A stretch of 64,000 bases of DNA from Gemmiger sp. An50 (GTDB lineage: Bacteria; Bacillota; Clostridia; Oscillospirales; Ruminococcaceae), in the NCBI RefSeq assembly GCF_002161595.1, contig NZ_NFID01000014.1:45535-109534 (forward strand). The letters run 5' to 3'. Shown piece after piece: positions 34,629 through 42,948 of the stretch. Position 1 is the stretch's first letter, and every line of letters starts with the position of its first letter. The position numbers and the translations under genes are program-made. The notes beneath the pieces were generated by a model. That model was not told the origin of the DNA, searched no databases, and worked only from the letters and a program-made list of their open reading frames with translations.

Positions 34629-35354
34629 ATGAACGAACTGCATGAACAGCTGGCCCAGCGCACCGCCCAGGTGCGCCGCCGCATGGAGGAAGCCTGCCGG
34701 GCCGCCGGGCGTGCGCCCGAATCGGTGCAGCTGTGCGCCGCCAGCAAGACCCAGACCGCGGACACGGTGCGCGCCGCCTGGGGCGCGGGCATCGACGTAT
34801 TCGGCGAAAACCGGGTGCAGGAGCTGGTGGAAAAACGGGCTGCCGGAGCCTACGGCTCCACCCCGCTGCATTTCATCGGCCACCTGCAGACCAACAAGGT
34901 GCGCCAGGTGGTGGGCGCGGCAGATCTGATTGAGTCGGTGGATTCCGAGCATCTGCTGCTGGCCGTCCAGAAGGAGGCCGCCCGCCAGGGCATCGTGCAG
35001 CCGGTACTGCTGCAGGTGAACATTGGTGCGGAGGCCAGCAAGGGCGGCTTGGCCCCCGAGGGGCTGACCGCACTTTTAACTCAGGCGGACGGGATGGAGA
35101 ACATTCTGGTCAAGGGCCTGATGTGCATTCCGCCAAAGGAGACCGACCCCGCCGCCCAGCGCCGCTGGTTCGCCGCTATGCGGGCCCTGTTCGACCAGGC
35201 CGCTGCCCGCAGCTGGACCCGCACCCGCATGGAGATTCTGTCCATGGGCATGAGCGGCGATTTTGAGGCCGCCATTCAGGAGGGCGCCACCCTGGTTCGG
35301 GTGGGCACCGCCATCTTCGGACCGAGGGCCTATCCCCTGCCCCCCGAGCCCTGA
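34629..35354 (+). CDS. YggS/PLPBP-family pyridoxal-phosphate homeostasis protein
   Basis: 241 residues, starting at 34629 after AAAGGAGG. A PLP-binding TIM barrel without a second domain. The PLP lysine is in LCAASKTQTA (about 36-40), followed by FGENRVQELVEK, LHFIGHLQTNKV, and near the C-terminus LSMGMSGDFEAAIQEGATLVRVGTAIFG, all standard for the family. Keeps free PLP and amino-acid levels in balance. Ends at a terminator. Confidence 0.93.
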   Translation: MNELHEQLAQRTAQVRRRMEEACRAAGRAPESVQLCAASKTQTADTVRAAWGAGIDVFGENRVQELVEKRAAGAYGSTPLHFIGHLQTNKVRQVVGAADLIESVDSEHLLLAVQKEAARQGIVQPVLLQVNIGAEASKGGLAPEGLTALLTQADGMENILVKGLMCIPPKETDPAAQRRWFAAMRALFDQAAARSWTRTRMEILSMGMSGDFEAAIQEGATLVRVGTAIFGPRAYPLPPEP

Positions 35355-35388
35355 GTCCACGGCGCTTTTCTCCGCAAAACAGCCTTTC

Positions 35389-35415
35389 GCCCCGGCCGGT
35401 GGCCGGGGCTTTTTT
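35389..35415 (+). terminator. Terminator after the YggS-like gene
   Basis: GCCCCGGCC (35389-35397), three-base loop, GGCCGGGGC (35401-35409), then six T. The remaining part of 35355-35692 is A+T-richer and holds the next promoter. Confidence 0.9.
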
Positions 35416-35588
35416 ACGCCTATTTTTCCCGCTGCAATCTGGCAATATACCACAATAAAGTGATAGCAAGACACGCCATTCTTCCGCCTTTTCCACAAAA
35501 CAGGGGCAATTTTCTGCATTTTTTCACCAAGCTTTTTGCCATGGATTTGCCCCCACCGCACACAATTGCCGAACCTTAGCCCAAACCC

Positions 35589-35616
35589 TTGCAATGCCGC
35601 CAAAGCGTTGTATACT
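35589..35616 (+). promoter_or_regulatory. Promoter of the YitT-family gene
   Basis: TTGCAA (35589-35594), 16-base spacer, TATACT (35611-35616). Confidence 0.6.
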
Positions 35617-35692
35617 TTTATTTATATTGCAAAATCGTTCTGTCCTTTTGAACAAAGGCGTTTGGGAGCGATGGGAAAGGCGGTCGTTTTGG

Positions 35693-36562
35693 ATGAAACA
35701 GTTTAAGGTGCCGCGCAGGCTGAGGAACCTGCTGCTGGTGCTGGCGGGCAACGCCCTTTATGCCCTGGCGGTGGACATGTTCGTGCTTCCCTGCGGGCTG
35801 ATTACCGGCGGTACCACCGGCCTGGCCCTGATCGGCCAGCACTGGCTGGGCATTTCCATCTCCACCTTCGTGATGATCTCCAACGTGATCATGTTCATTC
35901 TGGGCGCGGCGGTTATGGGCCGCTGGTTTGCCTTCAACACGGCGGTATCCACCTTCTGCTATCCCATCTTTCTAGAGCTGTTCAGCTGGATTCCCGGCAT
36001 TGGCGACATGACCCGCGACCCCATGCTGGCCACCGTATTTGCCGGCGTGATGATCGGCGCGGCCATCGGCCTGGTGATCGGCGCGGGCGCTTCCAGCGGC
36101 GGTATGGACATTCCGCCCATCGTGGCCAACAAGTTCTGGGGTGTGCCCATCTCGGTGGTCATGTACGGGCTGGACTTCGCCATCCTCATCGGGCAGATGT
36201 TCTTCGCCGAAAACCGGGAGCAGATCCTCTACGGCATCCTGCTGGTGCTGCTCTACACCATCGTGCTGGACAAGGTGGTGCTGATAGGCCACTCCAAGAT
36301 CCAGGTGAAGATCCTCAGCGAAAAGAGCGACGAGATCCGCCAGCTGATCTTGAAGGTGCTGGACCGGGGCTGCACCCTGCTCCACGCCCAGACCGGCTAC
36401 GCCCGCAACGAGTGGGATATGGTGCTCACCGTGATCACCAACCGGGAGCTGGCCAAACTGAACCATCTGGTGCAGGAGGTGGACCCTCAGGCCTTTATCA
36501 TCATCGACTCGGTGAACGAGGTCCACGGCCGCGGCTTTACCCTGCGCAAGCAATACAAATAA
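35693..36562 (+). CDS. YitT-family membrane protein
   Basis: 289 residues from the ATG at 35693 (GGGAAAGGCGG upstream); the frame opens earlier at 35594 without family similarity. The N-terminal 190 residues are a five-to-six-helix membrane region with the family blocks NALYALAVDMFVLPCGLITGGTTGLALIG and GASSGGMDIPPIVANKFWG. A soluble C-terminal DUF2179 domain (about 205-285) ends HLVQEVDPQAFIIIDSVNEVHGRGF, which is typical. Transport substrate unknown. Confidence 0.92.
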   Translation: MKQFKVPRRLRNLLLVLAGNALYALAVDMFVLPCGLITGGTTGLALIGQHWLGISISTFVMISNVIMFILGAAVMGRWFAFNTAVSTFCYPIFLELFSWIPGIGDMTRDPMLATVFAGVMIGAAIGLVIGAGASSGGMDIPPIVANKFWGVPISVVMYGLDFAILIGQMFFAENREQILYGILLVLLYTIVLDKVVLIGHSKIQVKILSEKSDEIRQLILKVLDRGCTLLHAQTGYARNEWDMVLTVITNRELAKLNHLVQEVDPQAFIIIDSVNEVHGRGFTLRKQYK

Positions 36563-36570
36563 AACTTCGT

Positions 36571-36602
36571 GATGCGTCCCGTTTGGGGCGCATCTTTTTT
36601 TT
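36571..36602 (+). terminator. Terminator of the YitT gene
   Basis: GATGCGTCCC (36571-36580), GTTT loop, GGGGCGCATC (36585-36594), then eight T. Confidence 0.92.
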
Positions 36603-36652
36603 GCCTTCTTCCGAGCCGGGTTTCGTTATCTTGCATTTTTTTGCCCTCTATC

Positions 36653-36681
36653 TTGACATTTCTTTTCGGGTATGGTAAAAA
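36653..36681 (+). promoter_or_regulatory. Promoter of the CydDC-like ABC/DUF454 operon
   Basis: Perfect TTGACA (36653-36658), 17-base spacer, TAAAAA (36676-36681) with a TG one base before the -10. The predicted start near 36688 falls at the left edge of the palindrome beside it. Confidence 0.68.
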
Positions 36682-36689
36682 GAATCAGG

Positions 36690-36716
36690 CATTTGTTAGT
36701 TAACACTAACCAAATG
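36690..36716 (+). promoter_or_regulatory. Inverted-repeat operator at the ABC operon start site
   Basis: CATTTGTTAGT (36690-36700) and ACTAACCAAATG (36705-36716) form an inverted repeat with one base of indel. GTTAGTTAACACTAAC at the core recalls DtxR/IdeR iron boxes. Two more CTAAC half-sites follow at 36726-36730 and 36746-36750. Overlap with the expected start site suggests repression; the regulator is inferred. Confidence 0.6.
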
Positions 36717-36790
36717 CAGTCAAAGCTAACTGTTTGCAGCCGCGGCTAACCGCCGCGTGACAATTATCACCAGGAGGACACACTGCATTG

Positions 36791-38533
36791 ATGATCAACA
36801 AACGGCTGATCGGGATGGTCAGCGATTCCAAACAGCACATTGCAAAAAACGTGGCGTTCCAGTGGGCAGCGCTGGCGGCGAACATCGCCATGCTGCTCAC
36901 CATCGCCCGGTATCTCTCCCGGCTGCTGGCCGGGCAGCCCGCCTCGCTGGCGACCACTTTGCTGGTGGCGGCAGCGGCCGCGGCGGTCCGCTTTGTCTGC
37001 GCAAGGCAGGCGGCGGTCTGCTCCTACCGGGCCAGCCGCAGTGCCAAACAGGCGCTGCGCCGCACCATTCTGGAAAAACTGCTGCGGCTGGGGCCGGGCT
37101 ATTCCAGCCGGGTCTCCACCTCCGAGGTGGTGCAGGTGACGGTGGAGGGCGCCGAACAGCTGGAAAGCTACTTCGGCGCGTATCTGCCCCAGTTCTTCTA
37201 CAGCCTGCTGGCCCCGCTGACTTTGTTCTGCGTGCTGGCCCCCATCAGCCTTTCGGCGGCGGTGGTGCTGCTGATCTGCGTGCCGCTGATCCCGGTTTCC
37301 ATCGCGCTGGTGCAGACCTTCGCCAAAAAGCTGCTGGCCCGCTACTGGGGCCAGTACACCGCCCTGGGCGACAACTTTCTGGAAAACCTACAGGGCCTGA
37401 CCACCCTGAAAATCTATCAGGCGGACGGGGAGCGGCATCGGCGGATGAACGAGGAGGCCGAGCGCTTCCGGCGCATCACCATGAAGGTGCTCACCATGCA
37501 GCTGAACTCCATCACCATCATGGACCTGGTGGCCTACGGCGGCGCGGCTCTGGGCATCATCGTGGCTGCGCGGCAGTTTTCCGCCGGGCAGATCGGCCTA
37601 TTCGGCTGCTTTGCCATCATCATGCTCTCGGCGGATTTCTTCCTGCCCATGCGGCTGCTGGGCTCCTACTTCCACATCGCCATGAACGGCATGGCCGCCT
37701 CCGAGAAGATCTTCAAGCTGCTGGACCTGCCGGAGCCTCAGACCAAGACCGGCGTGATCGACCCCATCGACTGCACCCTGCGCTGCGAGGATGTGCGCTT
37801 TGCCTACGATGCCGAGCGCCCCATCCTGAAGGGCGTGGACCTGGAACTGCCCCGCACCGGACTGGTGGCTCTGGTGGGCGAATCCGGCTGCGGCAAGTCC
37901 ACCCTGGCGGGCCTGCTGGCCGGCCGTTTGGAGGGCTATGCGGGCAGCATCACGGTGGGCGGCCAGCCCCTGAGCGAAATCAGCCTGGAAAGCCGGATGA
38001 AGCAGATCACCACCGTGGGCTTTGCCGCCCGGCTGTTCAAGGGCACCGTAGCCGAGAACCTGCGCATGGCGAAGCCTGATGCCAGCGACGAGGCCCTGTG
38101 GCAGGCGCTGGAGCAGGTGAATCTGGCGGATTTCCTTCGCAGCGAACAGGGACTGGATACCCCGGTGGCCGAAAAGGGCGCCAACTTCTCCGGCGGGCAG
38201 TGCCAGCGGCTTGCCCTGGCCCGGGCCCTTCTGCACGACAGCCCCATTTATATTCTGGACGAAGCCACCTCCAACATTGATGTGGAGAGTGAAAATCAAA
38301 TCATGGCCCTGGTGCACCGGCTGGCCGAAACCAAGGCGGTACTGATCATCTCCCACCGGCTGGCCAACGTGACCGGCGCAAAACGCATCTACGCGCTGGA
38401 GGAAGGCCGGGTGGCAGGCTGCGGCACCCATGCCCAGCTGCTGGCCGCCTGCCCCTGCTATCAGCGGCTGTGGAACAGCCAGCAGGCGCTGGAACACTAC
38501 ACCCCCGACACCCAACAGGAGGCTCTTGCATGA
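36791..38533 (+). CDS. CydD-like ABC transporter, membrane domain fused to ATPase (first half)
   Basis: About 580 residues. AGGAGG at 36772-36777 precedes adjacent possible starts TTG (36788) and ATG (36791); I give the ATG. Six membrane helices in about 20-305, then an ATPase with Walker A GESGCGKST (about 362-370), signature FSGGQCQRLALARALL, and Walker B IYILDEATSNID. Similar to CydD, which with CydC exports cysteine/glutathione in E. coli, but clostridial relatives may move other compounds. It overlaps the second half-transporter by 4 bases (ATGA). Confidence 0.88.
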   Translation: MINKRLIGMVSDSKQHIAKNVAFQWAALAANIAMLLTIARYLSRLLAGQPASLATTLLVAAAAAAVRFVCARQAAVCSYRASRSAKQALRRTILEKLLRLGPGYSSRVSTSEVVQVTVEGAEQLESYFGAYLPQFFYSLLAPLTLFCVLAPISLSAAVVLLICVPLIPVSIALVQTFAKKLLARYWGQYTALGDNFLENLQGLTTLKIYQADGERHRRMNEEAERFRRITMKVLTMQLNSITIMDLVAYGGAALGIIVAARQFSAGQIGLFGCFAIIMLSADFFLPMRLLGSYFHIAMNGMAASEKIFKLLDLPEPQTKTGVIDPIDCTLRCEDVRFAYDAERPILKGVDLELPRTGLVALVGESGCGKSTLAGLLAGRLEGYAGSITVGGQPLSEISLESRMKQITTVGFAARLFKGTVAENLRMAKPDASDEALWQALEQVNLADFLRSEQGLDTPVAEKGANFSGGQCQRLALARALLHDSPIYILDEATSNIDVESENQIMALVHRLAETKAVLIISHRLANVTGAKRIYALEEGRVAGCGTHAQLLAACPCYQRLWNSQQALEHYTPDTQQEALA

Positions 38534-40188
38534 AAAAACGTTCTGATCTGGCGGTAATGCTCCGGCTCGTGGGGCTGGTCAAGCCGCTGATGGGCTTCAT
38601 GGCCCTTGCCATCGCCATGGGCGTGGCGGGCTTTCTGTGCGCCCAGTTCATTCCCATCTTCGGCGGCTTCGCCATCGTGAATGCGCTGGGCGGCACCGGC
38701 CTGCCCGCTCTGGGCGTGCTGTTCGCCTGCATGGGCGTGTTTGCTCTGGCCCGCGGCGTGCTGCGCTACGCCGAGCAGGCCTGCAACCACTACATCGCCT
38801 TCAAGCTGCTGGCCCTGATCCGGGATAAGGTGTTCGGCGCGCTGCGCCGCCTGGCCCCCGCCAAGCTGGACGGCCGGGACAAGGGCGATTTGATCGCGGT
38901 CATCACCTCGGACATCGAGCTGCTGGAGGTCTTTTACGCCCACACCCTCTCCCCCATTGCCATCGCGGCCATCATGTCGGTGATCATGACCCTGTTCATC
39001 GGCAGCTACCACTGGCTGCTGGGCCTGATCGCCGCCCTGGGCTTTTTCGCCGTGGGCGTGGTGGTGCCGGTGCTGGCCGCCCGCTTCGGCGGCAGTCGGG
39101 GTCTGGAATACCGCACCCAGGCCGGTGCGCTGAGCGCCTTTGTGCTGGACAGCCTGCGCGGCCTGGGCGAGCTACTGCAATATGACGCAGGCCTGCGCCG
39201 TCTGGACGAGCTGGACGCGCGCACCGGCAGCCTGCTGGCCACCGAGAAAAAGATGAAGACCGCGCTTGGCACCGCCACCGCCTGCACCGGCGCGCTGATC
39301 TGGCTGTTCTCCCTTTCCATGCTGGCGGCGGGCAGCCTGCTTTACACCAATGGTCTGGTGGGCTTTGACGGGGTGCTGATTCCCCTGATCGCCATTCTCA
39401 GCTCCTTCGGGCCTGTGGTGGCGCTGGCCAATCTGGGCAGCACCCTGCAGCAGACCTTCGCCGCCGCCAACCGGGTACTGGACATTCTGGACGAGGAGCC
39501 GGTGGTGGCGGAAAACACCACCGGGCGTACCATCCCCTTCACCGGCGCGGCCTGCGCCAATGTGAGCTTCACCTACGAAGCCGAGCCGATCCTGAAGAAC
39601 GTGAGCCTGACCCTGCCGGAGAATAAAATCATCGGCATCACCGGCCGCAGCGGCAGCGGCAAGTCCACCCTGCTCAAGCTGCTCATGCGCTTCTGGGACG
39701 TGGGCAGCGGCCAGGTGGCCATTTCCGGCGAGGATGTGAAAAACATCCGCACCGCCAGCCTGCGCAACCTGCAGAGCTACGTGACCCAGGAGACCTACCT
39801 GTTCCACGACAGCATTGAGGAGAACGTGAAGCTGGCCAAGCCCGGCGCTACCCATGAGGAGGTGGTGGAGGCCTGCAAAAAGGCCTCGGTGCACGACTTC
39901 ATCATGAGCCTGCCCAACGGCTACGACACCAATGTGGGCGAGCTGGGCGACACCCTCTCCGGCGGTGAGCGGCAGCGGCTGGGCATCGCCCGGGCCTTCC
40001 TGCATGATGCGCCCCTCATCCTGCTGGATGAACCCACCAGCAATCTGGACAGCTTGAACGAGGCGGTGATCCTGCAAAGCCTGCACCGCCAGCGCAAGGG
40101 CAAGACGGTGGTACTGGTCAGCCACCGGGCGTCCACCATGCGCATTGCCGACACCACCTACAACGTGGAGCACGGACGGCTCAGCTGA
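38530..40188 (+). CDS. CydC-like ABC transporter, membrane domain fused to ATPase (second half)
   Basis: 552 residues. Six membrane helices in about 15-305 with a loop rich in small residues, then Walker A GRSGSGKST (about 371-379), signature LSGGERQRLGIARAF, and Walker B LILLDEPTSNLD. Both halves of the pair have complete catalytic motifs, so either ATP site could be active. It ends 42 bases before the DUF454 gene. Iron- or thiol-linked export is inferred from family and the upstream operator. Confidence 0.9.
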   Translation: MKKRSDLAVMLRLVGLVKPLMGFMALAIAMGVAGFLCAQFIPIFGGFAIVNALGGTGLPALGVLFACMGVFALARGVLRYAEQACNHYIAFKLLALIRDKVFGALRRLAPAKLDGRDKGDLIAVITSDIELLEVFYAHTLSPIAIAAIMSVIMTLFIGSYHWLLGLIAALGFFAVGVVVPVLAARFGGSRGLEYRTQAGALSAFVLDSLRGLGELLQYDAGLRRLDELDARTGSLLATEKKMKTALGTATACTGALIWLFSLSMLAAGSLLYTNGLVGFDGVLIPLIAILSSFGPVVALANLGSTLQQTFAAANRVLDILDEEPVVAENTTGRTIPFTGAACANVSFTYEAEPILKNVSLTLPENKIIGITGRSGSGKSTLLKLLMRFWDVGSGQVAISGEDVKNIRTASLRNLQSYVTQETYLFHDSIEENVKLAKPGATHEEVVEACKKASVHDFIMSLPNGYDTNVGELGDTLSGGERQRLGIARAFLHDAPLILLDEPTSNLDSLNEAVILQSLHRQRKGKTVVLVSHRASTMRIADTTYNVEHGRLS

Positions 40189-40230
40189 GCCGCCCCTCTC
40201 CGGCCGCCATACAGAAAGGATTGTTTGTTT

Positions 40231-40599
40231 ATGAAATACCTCTACATTGCCTTGGGCCTTGTCTGCCTGGCGCTGGGCGCCGTGGGCGCAGTGCTTCCCC
40301 TGCTGCCCGCCACTCCCTTTTTGCTGGGCACCTGCTTCTTCTTCGCCAAGGGCAGCGACCGGCTGAACCGGTGGTTTGTGTCCACCAAACTGTACCAGAA
40401 GAACTTCAAGAGCTTCCGGGAGCAGCGGGCCATGACCTGGCGTACCAAGATCGGCATCATGATCACCGTGACCCTGACCATGAGCATCGGCTTTGTGATG
40501 ATGCACGAGGTGTTCATCGGCCGCATCGTGCTGGGCTGCGTATGGCTGTTCCATGTGTATTACTTCATCTTCCGCATCCGTACCCTGGACGCAGATTAA
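40231..40599 (+). CDS. DUF454 (YbaN-like) membrane protein
   Basis: 122 residues from the ATG at 40231 with AAAGGA upstream. Hydrophobic segments at about 5-22, 25-40, 70-90 and 95-112. The family pattern is seen in LGLVCLALGAVGAVLPLLPATPFLLGTCFFFAKGSDRLNRWF and in the later LYQKNFKSFREQRAM. Function of DUF454 is unknown. Its link to the ABC pair on one transcript suggests a helper role for that transporter. Confidence 0.88.
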   Translation: MKYLYIALGLVCLALGAVGAVLPLLPATPFLLGTCFFFAKGSDRLNRWFVSTKLYQKNFKSFREQRAMTWRTKIGIMITVTLTMSIGFVMMHEVFIGRIVLGCVWLFHVYYFIFRIRTLDAD

Positions 40600-40602
40600 A
40601 CA

Positions 40603-40639
40603 AAAAACGAGTGAGTTCCCACGGGAACTCACTCGTTTT
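40603..40639. terminator. Bidirectional terminator between the DUF454 gene and glmM
   Basis: AAAACGAGTGAGTTCCC (to 40620) pairs across a two-base loop with GGGAACTCACTCGTTTTT (from 40623). Runs of A and T on either side serve both convergent genes. Confidence 0.92.
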
Positions 40640-40659
40640 TCTGTATCAAAAGGCCGCAA

Positions 40660-42003
40660 TCAGCCCAGCTCTTTTTTCACCAGCTCAGCCAGATGATCGG
40701 CAATGGCCTGGATCTCGGTCTCGTCCTGGCCCTCCACCATCACACGGATCAGCGGTTCGGTGCCGCTCACGCGAACCAGCACCCGGCCGGTATCGCCCAG
40801 GGCCTCCTTCTGCTGGCGGATGGCTTCCTTGATCACGTCGTTGTTGTAGAATTCCAGCTTGCCCTCGGCGCTTACGGTCACATTCACCATCACCTGCGGC
40901 AGGCGGGTCATCACCTTCGCCAGCTCGGACAGAGGCTTTTTGCACCGCTTGAGCAGGCACAGCAGCTGGATGGCGGTGAGCTGACCGTCGCCGGTGGTGG
41001 CGAAATCCCGGAAGATGATGTGGCCGCTCTGCTCGCCGCCCAGGGTGTAGCCCTCCAGCTCCATCTCCTCCAGCACGTAGCGGTCGCCCACCTTGGTGGC
41101 GGCGAACTTCATGCCGTTGGCCTCACAGAAGCGGGCGAAGCCCAGGTTGGTGAGCACGGTGCCCACGATGGTGGACCGCCGCAGCTTGCCCCGCTGCTGC
41201 ATATCCAGGCCGCAGATGGCCATGATGTAGTCGCCGTCCACTACTTCGCCGGTCTCATCCACAAACAGGCAGCGGTCCGCGTCGCCGTCAAAGGCAACGC
41301 CCGCATCCACCTTGTGGGTGCGCACGTAGTCCTGCAGCTGCTCCAGATGGGTGGAGCCGCAGCCCTCGTTGATGTTCACGCCGTCCGGCGCGTCGTGCAG
41401 GATCACCGCATTGGCGCCCAGCTCCTCGAACAGGGTGCGGGCCGTGGCGCTGGCGGAGCCGTTGGCGCAGTCCACCACGATGTTCATGCCCTCCAGCGAA
41501 TAAGGGATGGTGCTTTTCAGATGCTCGATGTAATCCCGTGCACCGGTGGTGCAGTGGCTGATCTGGCCCAGGTTCTCGCCCTTGGCGTAGGTAAAATCGT
41601 TTTTCTCGATCAGATTCTCAATCTGCTCCTCCAGCTCATCCGGCAGCTTGAAGCCGTCGCCGTTGAAGATCTTGATGCCGTTGAAGGCATAGGGGTTGTG
41701 GCTGGCGGAGATCATCACGCCTGCGTCCGCCTTGTACTTGCCCACCAGGTAGGCCACCGCCGGGGTGGAGATCACGCCCAGGTCGATCACGTCCGCGCCC
41801 ACCGAGCACAGGCCCGCGGCCAGCGCCGCGCCCAGCATGTCGCTGGAAATGCGGGTATCCTTGCCCAGCACCACCAGGGGACGGCGGCGACGGCCGTAGG
41901 CCAGCACGGTGGCGGCGGCACGGCCGATGGCCATTGCCAGCTCACAGGTCATATCCTCGCCGGCAATGCCGCGCACGCCGTCGGTTCCAAACAGTCTGCC
42001 CAT
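40660..42003 (-). CDS. glmM: Phosphoglucosamine mutase
   Basis: Converts glucosamine-6-phosphate to glucosamine-1-phosphate for the UDP-GlcNAc pathway. 447 residues from the ATG at 42003, nine bases after GAGGAG; a TTG two codons earlier is too close to the SD. Blocks: GRLFGTDGVRG at the start, phosphoserine loop ISASHNPYAFNG at about 100-111, metal loop DGDADRC near 240, sugar loop LGGEQSGH near 325, and phosphate-binding RVSGTEPLIRVM near the end. It is 25 bases downstream of the beta-helix gene. Confidence 0.97.
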   Translation of the reverse strand: MGRLFGTDGVRGIAGEDMTCELAMAIGRAAATVLAYGRRRRPLVVLGKDTRISSDMLGAALAAGLCSVGADVIDLGVISTPAVAYLVGKYKADAGVMISASHNPYAFNGIKIFNGDGFKLPDELEEQIENLIEKNDFTYAKGENLGQISHCTTGARDYIEHLKSTIPYSLEGMNIVVDCANGSASATARTLFEELGANAVILHDAPDGVNINEGCGSTHLEQLQDYVRTHKVDAGVAFDGDADRCLFVDETGEVVDGDYIMAICGLDMQQRGKLRRSTIVGTVLTNLGFARFCEANGMKFAATKVGDRYVLEEMELEGYTLGGEQSGHIIFRDFATTGDGQLTAIQLLCLLKRCKKPLSELAKVMTRLPQVMVNVTVSAEGKLEFYNNDVIKEAIRQQKEALGDTGRVLVRVSGTEPLIRVMVEGQDETEIQAIADHLAELVKKELG

Positions 42004-42027
42004 ATTCAAACACTCCTCTATTTCGTC

Positions 42028-42693
42028 TTATGTGCGGGGTACGATGTGCTGCGCGTCCTTGTAGATATGGCCCGGGGCCACCACGCCCCGCACGCAGCTG
42101 GTGGGATAGATCTGGCAGCGGCGGCCCAGCACCGAGCCGGGGCACAGCACGCTGTTGCAGCCCACCTCGGCCTCGTCGCCCACCAGAGCACCCAGTTTTT
42201 TGCGGCCGGTCACCAGGATCTCGTCCTCCTGGCGGATGCACACCAGGGATTTGTCGCTCTTCAGATTGCTGGTCACAGCGCCCGCGCCCATATGGGCCTT
42301 ATAGCCCAGGATGGAATCGCCCACATAGTTAAAATGGGGCACCTGCGCGCCGTCGAACAGAATGCAGTTCTTCAGCTCCACGCTGTTGCCCACCACGGCG
42401 CCCGCACCCACCAGCGCGCTGCCCCGGATGAAGGCGCAGTGACGCACCTCGGCCTCCGGGCCAATGATGCAAGGCCCGGCCAGCGATGCGCTGGGGGCCA
42501 CCTTCGCAGTCTTCGCCACCCATACGCCGGGGGCGGGCTGGTCATATTCCTCACTGGGCAGGCTTTGGCCCAGCTGCTCGATAAAGCCTTTCAGTTCGTC
42601 CAGAACCTCCCAGGGTCGCTCCTTCCCCTCAAACAGCGGAGCGGCCAGGGTGTGGGAGAGATCGAACAACGCTTCGGTACGGCAGACATCCAT
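42028..42693 (-). CDS. Left-handed beta-helix protein, GlmU C-terminal-domain-like
   Basis: 221 residues. After about 60 residues, hexapeptide repeats ([LIV]G-x4 turns: VAKTAKVAPSASLAGPCIIGPEAEV...) form a left-handed parallel beta-helix, as in GlmU acetyltransferase domains and UDP-GlcNAc pyrophosphorylase-like proteins. There is no N-terminal uridylyltransferase domain. It is transcribed just before glmM, so a role in amino-sugar nucleotide synthesis (sugar acetyl- or uridyl-transfer) is plausible, not shown. AAAGGAG lies upstream of the ATG. Confidence 0.8.
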   Translation of the reverse strand: MDVCRTEALFDLSHTLAAPLFEGKERPWEVLDELKGFIEQLGQSLPSEEYDQPAPGVWVAKTAKVAPSASLAGPCIIGPEAEVRHCAFIRGSALVGAGAVVGNSVELKNCILFDGAQVPHFNYVGDSILGYKAHMGAGAVTSNLKSDKSLVCIRQEDEILVTGRKKLGALVGDEAEVGCNSVLCPGSVLGRRCQIYPTSCVRGVVAPGHIYKDAQHIVPRT

Positions 42694-42729
42694 ACAGCAG
42701 ATGCTCCTTTCAAAAAATCACTTGAGTAA

Positions 42730-42758
42730 ATTATAAGCACCGGTTTTTTAAAATACAA
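42730..42758 (-). promoter_or_regulatory. Promoter of the beta-helix/glmM operon
   Basis: TTGTAT (42758-42753), 17-base spacer, perfect TATAAT (42735-42730) on the minus strand. The 42694-42890 interval is strikingly A+T-rich for this window. Confidence 0.75.
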
Positions 42759-42882
42759 CCCAAAAATATAAAAATCGCGGACGAAAAAGCAAATTCGGTG
42801 GAAGTTACGAAATTTTTGACGATGAAGCGCCCAAAATTGTCACAAAAATCCCCGTAATTTTAACAATTGTCCGCAAGGTTGT

Positions 42883-42919
42883 ACAAAAAGAGCCCCGCAT
42901 CTTTGCTCAAATGCGGGGC
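42883..42919 (-). terminator. Terminator of the MATE gene
   Basis: On the minus strand GCCCCGCAT and ATGCGGGGC (42919-42911 and 42900-42892) pair, followed by TCTTTTTG. Confidence 0.85.
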
Positions 42920-42948
42920 GTTTGATACAGAAATCGAGTGTGCCGGGT

